Assembly (NCBI GenBank): GCA_036756425.1
Contig: DAIOLC010000057.1
Span: 1-10,298 of the forward strand
DNA from: UBA6115 sp012514225
Lineage (GTDB): Bacteria > Bacillota > Clostridia > Christensenellales > Aristaeellaceae
Direction of reading: 5' to 3'
DNA length: 10,298 nucleotides
The notes under the pieces were generated by a model. It ran no database searches, was not told where the DNA came from, and saw only the letters and a program-made list of their open reading frames with translations. Position numbers and translations under genes: made by a program. Of the stretch, positions 6,582 to 10,298 are shown in pieces. The first letter of the stretch is position 1. Every line of letters begins with the position of its first letter.

Positions 6582-7889
6582 TCAGGAGGCGTCGTTCCGC
6601 AGCGGTTCCTGGCGCGGGACGCCCTTGCGCGCGGAGGCGGGCAGGGGCTTGGGCTTCTTGTGCACCTGCGGCGGGGCGCCTTTCTCGACGGTGTCCCGCG
6701 TGACCACGCAGGAGACGACGTCCGGCGAGCCGGGCAGGTCGAACATGGTGTCCATCAGCGCCCCTTCCAGGATGGCGCGCAGGCCGCGGGCGCCGGTCTT
6801 GCGCTCCACCGCCTGGCGGGCGACGGCCAGCAGGGCGTCCTGCTCGAACTCCAGCTTCGCCCCGTCCAGTTCGAAGAGGTACTGGTACTGTTTGGTCAGC
6901 GCGTTCCTGGGCTCGGTGAGGATGCGCACCAGGGCCTGCTCGTCCAGCGAGTCCAGCGGCAGCATGACGGGCATGCGGCCCACCAACTCGGGAATCAAGC
7001 CGTACTTGACCAGGTCTTCCGGCCGCATCTGCGCCAGCAGGCGCCCGACGCGCTCCTCTTCCTTCTCCGGGGCCGCGGAGCCGAAGCCCAGCGCCCGGCT
7101 GCCCAGGCGCGCGGCGATGATGTTTTCCAGCCCGTCGAAGGCGCCGCCGCAGATGAAGAGGATGTTGGAGGTGTCGATGGGGATGGTTTCCTGCTGGGGG
7201 TGCTTGCGCCCGCCCTGGGGCGGGACGTTGGCGACGGTGCCCTCGAGGATTTTCAGCAGCGCCTGCTGGACCCCTTCGCCGGACACGTCGCGGGTGATGG
7301 ATACGTTTTCGCTTTTGCGCGCGATTTTGTCGACCTCGTCCAGGTAGATGATGCCCTGCTGGGCGGCGGCGACGTTGCCGCCGGCCGCCTGGATGAGGCG
7401 CAGCAGGATGTTTTCCACGTCCTCGCCCACGTAGCCCGCCTCGGTCAGGGAGGTGGCGTCGGAGATGGCGAAAGGCACGTTGAGGATGCGCGCCAGCGTC
7501 TGGGCCAGGTAGGTTTTGCCGGTGCCGGTCTGCCCGACGAGCAGCACGTTGGATTTCTGCAGCTCGACCGGCGGCTTGCGGGTCTGGTTGGAGCGGATGC
7601 GCTTATAGTGGTTGTAGACGGCGACGCACAGGGCGCGCTTGACGCGCTCCTGCCCGATGACATACTCGTCCAGCGTGCGTTTGATGTCCCCCGGCGGCAT
7701 CAGCTTGGGGAGCCCGGCCGGATGGCCGGCCTTCGGGGCGTTCTCCCCGATGACTTCCCCGCAGAGAATCACACACTCGTCGCAGATATAGGCCCCCGGC
7801 CCGGCGATGAGCTGCTTGACCTCGTTCTGGTGCTTGCCGCAGAAACTGCAGCGCGGCGTCTTCCGGCTGTCACTTGTTTCCTTTGCCAT
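6582..7889 (-). CDS. clpX: ClpX, AAA+ unfoldase of the ClpXP protease
   Basis: This 435-residue ATPase recognises and unfolds substrates and feeds them to ClpP. The N-terminal zinc-binding domain has Cys14, Cys17, Cys36 and Cys39 (CSFC and CDEC). Walker A is GQTGTGKT (119-126) and Walker B IIYLDEVD (180-187). The pore loop GYVG is at 152-155, the RKH loop at 228-230, the ClpP-docking LGF loop at 267-269, and the sensor-2 arginine in GARGL (366-370). The C-terminal tail is slightly long and rich in Lys and Pro (about 403-435). GGGGAG (7900-7895) lies five bases before the ATG, inside the end of clpP. The reading frames overlap by 20 nt, indicating coupled expression with clpP. Confidence 0.98.
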   Translation of the reverse strand: MAKETSDSRKTPRCSFCGKHQNEVKQLIAGPGAYICDECVILCGEVIGENAPKAGHPAGLPKLMPPGDIKRTLDEYVIGQERVKRALCVAVYNHYKRIRSNQTRKPPVELQKSNVLLVGQTGTGKTYLAQTLARILNVPFAISDATSLTEAGYVGEDVENILLRLIQAAGGNVAAAQQGIIYLDEVDKIARKSENVSITRDVSGEGVQQALLKILEGTVANVPPQGGRKHPQQETIPIDTSNILFICGGAFDGLENIIAARLGSRALGFGSAAPEKEEERVGRLLAQMRPEDLVKYGLIPELVGRMPVMLPLDSLDEQALVRILTEPRNALTKQYQYLFELDGAKLEFEQDALLAVARQAVERKTGARGLRAILEGALMDTMFDLPGSPDVVSCVVTRDTVEKGAPPQVHKKPKPLPASARKGVPRQEPLRNDAS

Positions 7890-8490
7890 GCTGCTCCCCG
7901 GCCTTGCGCGGCTCGTAGATTTCGTCGATGATTCCGTATTTCTTCGCTTCTCCGGCAGACATGAAATAGTCGCGCTCGACGTCGGCGGCGATTTTGTCCT
8001 CCGGCTGCCCGGTCATCTCAGCCATCATGCGGGTCATTTTCTTCTTGGTCTTCAGCAGCCACTCCGCGCGGATGGTCACGTCGGTCGCGGGGCCTTCTGC
8101 GCCGCCGGAAGGCTGGTGAATCATGACCTCCGAGTTGGGCAGCGCCATGCGCTTGCCCTTCTCCCCCGCCATGAGCAGGAAGGCCCCCATGGAGGCCGCC
8201 ATGCCGATGCACACGGTGCGCACGGGTGCCTTGACGTACTGCATGGTGTCGTAAATCGCCATCCCCGCGGTCACGGAGCCGCCCGGGCTGTTGATGTACA
8301 GGTTGATGTCGGCGTTGGGGTTGTCCATGTCCAGGAACAGCAGCTGGGCCACCACGGTGTTGGCCAGCCCGTCGGTGACGGGGCCGGACAGGAACACGAT
8401 GCGGTCCTTGAGCAGGCGGGAATAGATGTCGTAGGAACGCTCGGCGTTGCCGGCGCGCTCCACTACGTAGGGAATCAGATACTCTGCCAT
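7870..8490 (-). CDS. clpP: ClpP protease proteolytic subunit
   Basis: This 206-residue serine protease forms two stacked heptamers and degrades proteins delivered by ClpX, and by ClpC or ClpA if present elsewhere. The catalytic triad is visible: Ser100 in GMAASMGAFLL, His125 in MIHQPSGG and Asp174 in ERDYFMSA, each two residues beyond the B. subtilis numbering. Substrate-strand motifs INSPGGSVTAGMAIYD are present. A short propeptide-like N-terminus precedes the conserved LIPYVVE. GGAGG (8499-8495) lies four bases before the ATG, and only 12 bp separate it from the tig stop, so tig, clpP and clpX form one operon. Confidence 0.98.
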   Translation of the reverse strand: MAEYLIPYVVERAGNAERSYDIYSRLLKDRIVFLSGPVTDGLANTVVAQLLFLDMDNPNADINLYINSPGGSVTAGMAIYDTMQYVKAPVRTVCIGMAASMGAFLLMAGEKGKRMALPNSEVMIHQPSGGAEGPATDVTIRAEWLLKTKKKMTRMMAEMTGQPEDKIAADVERDYFMSAGEAKKYGIIDEIYEPRKAGEQHGKGNK

Positions 8491-8502
8491 GTTTCCTCCA
8501 AA

Positions 8503-9981
8503 TCAGCCTTCCTTGGGCTTGATTTCCTTTTTCTTCGCGGCCGGCTTCTTGGCCGGCTCAGACTTGTCCGCGTCTTTCTTCACAGCTTTTTTAGCCGGTT
8601 TTTTCGCTTTGGGCGCTTCGCTTTCTTCCACCGCGTCCAGCGCCTTTTCCAGGACCTCCTGCGCGTCGATTCCCTCTTCGTGCTCGCCTTCGTGCACGGA
8701 AATCTCGGCGTGGCCCTTGATCAGGTCGATCGTCTTGCGGGTGCGGGCCAGCTCACGGTAGTTCTCCAGTTGCTGCTCGCTGAGCCCCTCGCGGTATTTG
8801 CCTTCGTCCCGGCCCATTTCACGCGCTCGGCGGGCGATTTCCGCGTCGACTTCCTCCTGGGTGGGCTCGACGTTCTCAGCCTTGGCGATGGCATCCAGCA
8901 CCAGTTCGGTTTTGACGCCCGTCAGCGCGTCCTGGCGGAAGCGGTCGCGCAGGTCCTCCTGGGTCGAGTTGGTGTATTTCAGGTAGTCTTCCAGACGGAT
9001 GCCCTGGTAGAGCATCTGCATCTCCATGTTCTGCATCAGCCGGTCGGTCTGCCTTCTGACCATGGCCTCGGGGATGTCACAGTCCGCGGCGTCGACCGCC
9101 TGCTGCACCAGGCTGTCCTCCAGGTGGTTTTCCGCCTGGCGGTCCCGGTGCTCCTCCAATTCCCGGACGACAGCCGCGCGATAGTCGGCGAAGGTCTTGT
9201 GCTCGGAGACGTCCTGGGCGAAGTCGTCGTCCAGCGCCGGCTTGACCTCGTGGGTCGCAGCGTTGACCTTGACCTCGAACTGCGCTTCCCTGCCGGCCAG
9301 GCTTTCCTCATGGTATTCAGCGGGGAAGGTGACCGTGATGGTTTTGGTCTCCCCCACCTTCATTCCGGCGACCTGCTCCTCAAAGCCGGGGATGAAGGAA
9401 CCGGAACCCAGCTTCAGCTTGTGCCCCTGGCCCTTGCCGCCCTCGAAGGGGACGCCGTCCACGGAGCCCTCGAAGTCGATATCCGCCGTATCCCCCTCTT
9501 CAAGCGCGCGGTCCTTCACCTCTTCGGAAACCGTGACTTTCTCGACGTCGTGGGAGATGCGGTGGTCGATTTCCTCCTCCGGCACCGGGTGCAGGTGGCG
9601 CGTGCCCTTCAGCCCCATGTACTTGCCCAGGGCCACCTCGGGCTTGACATAGACTGTGGCGCTGAACTTCAGCTCCTTGCCGCTGCCGATCTGCTCCACC
9701 TTGACGTCCGGCTGGTCCACGGGGAAGAGGTCTTCCTTTTCGACCGCCTCGTCGTACAGGTCCGGGAACAGCTGGTCGAAGGCGTCGTCGTAGAACACCG
9801 ACTCGCCGTACATGGTCTCAATCAGTTTGCGCGGCGCCTTGCCTTTCCTGAATCCCGGCACGTTGATGCGCCCGCGGTTCTTCAGGTAGGCTTGCTGCAT
9901 CGCCCCCTCAAAGGCCTCCGGCGTCACGATAAAATCAATCCTGGCCTGGTTTCCGCTGATTTTTTCCGCCTGGTAACTCAT
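8503..9981 (-). CDS. tig: Trigger factor, ribosome-bound chaperone and prolyl isomerase
   Basis: This 492-residue chaperone docks at the ribosome exit tunnel and shields nascent chains. The N-terminal domain carries the ribosome-binding signature GFRKGKAP (43-50). An FKBP-type peptidyl-prolyl isomerase domain spans about residues 155-240 (GDTADIDFEGSVDG, then GSGSFIPGFEEQ). The helical C-terminal chaperone domain follows to about 430. An unusual tail (about 455-492) is rich in Lys, Ala and Pro, making the protein longer than the usual 425-450 residues. I chose the ATG at 9981 because AGGAGG (9993-9988) lies six bases upstream. An in-frame ATG at 10014 would add 11 residues, lies upstream of that site and falls in the leader hairpin. 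It is the first gene of the tig-clpP-clpX operon. Confidence 0.97.
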   Translation of the reverse strand: MSYQAEKISGNQARIDFIVTPEAFEGAMQQAYLKNRGRINVPGFRKGKAPRKLIETMYGESVFYDDAFDQLFPDLYDEAVEKEDLFPVDQPDVKVEQIGSGKELKFSATVYVKPEVALGKYMGLKGTRHLHPVPEEEIDHRISHDVEKVTVSEEVKDRALEEGDTADIDFEGSVDGVPFEGGKGQGHKLKLGSGSFIPGFEEQVAGMKVGETKTITVTFPAEYHEESLAGREAQFEVKVNAATHEVKPALDDDFAQDVSEHKTFADYRAAVVRELEEHRDRQAENHLEDSLVQQAVDAADCDIPEAMVRRQTDRLMQNMEMQMLYQGIRLEDYLKYTNSTQEDLRDRFRQDALTGVKTELVLDAIAKAENVEPTQEEVDAEIARRAREMGRDEGKYREGLSEQQLENYRELARTRKTIDLIKGHAEISVHEGEHEEGIDAQEVLEKALDAVEESEAPKAKKPAKKAVKKDADKSEPAKKPAAKKKEIKPKEG

Positions 9982-10002
9982 GTTCGTCCTCCTGATGATG
10001 CG

Positions 10003-10021
10003 GCGCTTCACCATGAAGCGC
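10003..10021 (-). other. Perfect hairpin in the tig leader
   Basis: GCGCTTCA and TGAAGCGC form an 8-bp perfect inverted repeat around a 3-base spacer, within the short untranslated leader between the predicted start point and the tig ribosome binding site. No U-tract follows, so it is not a terminator. It could stabilise the 5' end of the mRNA or be an operator. It does not match the CIRCE sequence. Confidence 0.5.
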
Positions 10022-10030
10022 GCTCAGAAG

Positions 10031-10059
10031 AATATACCATTTCTGACCTACCTTGGCAA
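10031..10059 (-). promoter_or_regulatory. Promoter of the tig-clpP-clpX operon
   Basis: On the minus strand, -35 TTGCCA (10059-10054), a 17-bp spacer and -10 TATATT (10036-10031) lie about 50 bp before the tig ATG. It is the only clear promoter for the minus-strand quality-control cluster. The spacer and -10 overlap a degenerate heptad repeat reported among the findings. Confidence 0.8.
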
Positions 10060-10152
10060 GCAGGATACGGTCGCTGCCGCCACCTCGTTTCCGCATCGCC
10101 GGATTCCGAAAAAAATATACCCGGGCGAACTGTAAGATTTGTATATTTTAGC

Positions 10153-10181
10153 TTGACAATCCGGCAGTTTCAGCGTATGAG
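10153..10181 (+). promoter_or_regulatory. Promoter of the thiolase-like gene
   Basis: A consensus -35 TTGACA (10153-10158), a 17-bp spacer and -10 TATGAG (10176-10181) point rightward, divergent from the tig promoter. The predicted leader is about 70 nt. CAAACC (10197-10202) and GGTTTG (10237-10242) in the leader could pair, placing a loop directly before the ribosome binding site. Confidence 0.65.
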
Positions 10182-10258
10182 TGAATTAACATCAATCAAA
10201 CCGGCGGCAGCGGCACATTCTTCTCGCGTGTGCGTTGGTTTGTAAAGGAGGAAACGGG

Positions 10259-10298
10259 ATGGGCGGCAAGGTGTACATCGTAGGGGCGCGGCGCAGCG
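10259..10298 (+). CDS. Start of a thiolase-like gene (acetyl-CoA C-acetyltransferase), cut by the window end
   Basis: An ATG preceded by AAAGGAGG (10244-10251) seven bases upstream opens a frame reading MGGKVYIVGARRS to the window edge. The pattern V-Y-I-V-G-A-x-R-(S/T) near the N-terminus is typical of thiolases, which condense two acetyl-CoA into acetoacetyl-CoA at the start of butyrate-type fermentation, or run in reverse in fatty-acid breakdown. Only 13 residues are visible, so the family call is tentative and the substrate cannot be judged. The gene has its own promoter. Confidence 0.6.
   Translation, partial: MGGKVYIVGARRS

Noticed and set aside
10003..10021. CIRCE element before tig
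   Set aside because: CIRCE is TTAGCACTC-N9-GAGTGCTAA; the palindrome here has a different sequence and a 3-base spacer.
7807..10245. 812-codon open frame on the + strand across clpX, clpP and tig
   Set aside because: It is antisense to three clearly functional genes, and its product is a low-complexity mix typical of reverse-complemented GC-rich coding DNA. It has no ribosome binding site or family signature.

Overview
The window looks like a GC-rich Bacillota chromosome, most likely class Clostridia. The evidence is the gene order tig-clpP-clpX-lon-ysxC, strong AGGAGG-type ribosome binding sites, sigma-A promoters with 17-bp spacers, and a thiolase-like gene start at the right edge. I cannot name a genus from sequence alone.

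Left part (1 to about 2120, + strand): the tRNA-proximal end of an integrative element. It holds the tail of an unidentified ORF, an AT-richer gene for a small exported protein of unknown function, and a complete tyrosine recombinase whose start codon overlaps the exported-protein stop. The recombinase points at a tRNA-Pro(GGG) gene on the opposite strand, with the tRNA 3' end facing the element. This is the usual layout for integration into a tRNA 3' end. The roughly 290 bp between recombinase and tRNA hold a foldable U-tract structure, several TACCAC motifs that may be recombinase arm sites, and a terminator reading out of the tRNA. The other element end and most of its cargo lie outside the window.

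Middle (2121-3572): the tRNA with its own near-consensus promoter, a strong hairpin terminator, and a monocistronic gene for a GNAT-like protein with its own promoter.

Right part (3603-9981, all - strand, so transcribed from high to low coordinates): a protein-quality-control cluster. Trigger factor (tig) handles nascent chains, ClpP and ClpX form an ATP-dependent protease, Lon is a second AAA+ protease, and YsxC/EngB is a GTPase for 50S ribosome assembly. The genes are tightly packed: clpP-clpX overlap by 20 nt and lon-ysxC by 1 nt. A good intrinsic terminator between clpX and lon splits the cluster. One clear promoter precedes tig. A divergent + strand promoter near the right edge precedes the start of a thiolase-like gene cut by the window end.

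Most of the window is ordinary housekeeping DNA. The points worth a second look are at the element boundary (RNA-like fold, arm-site candidates, repeat flanking the tRNA), the clpX-lon terminator, the lysine-rich tail on trigger factor, and a charged insertion in the recombinase. I do not see a convincing new multi-gene system here.
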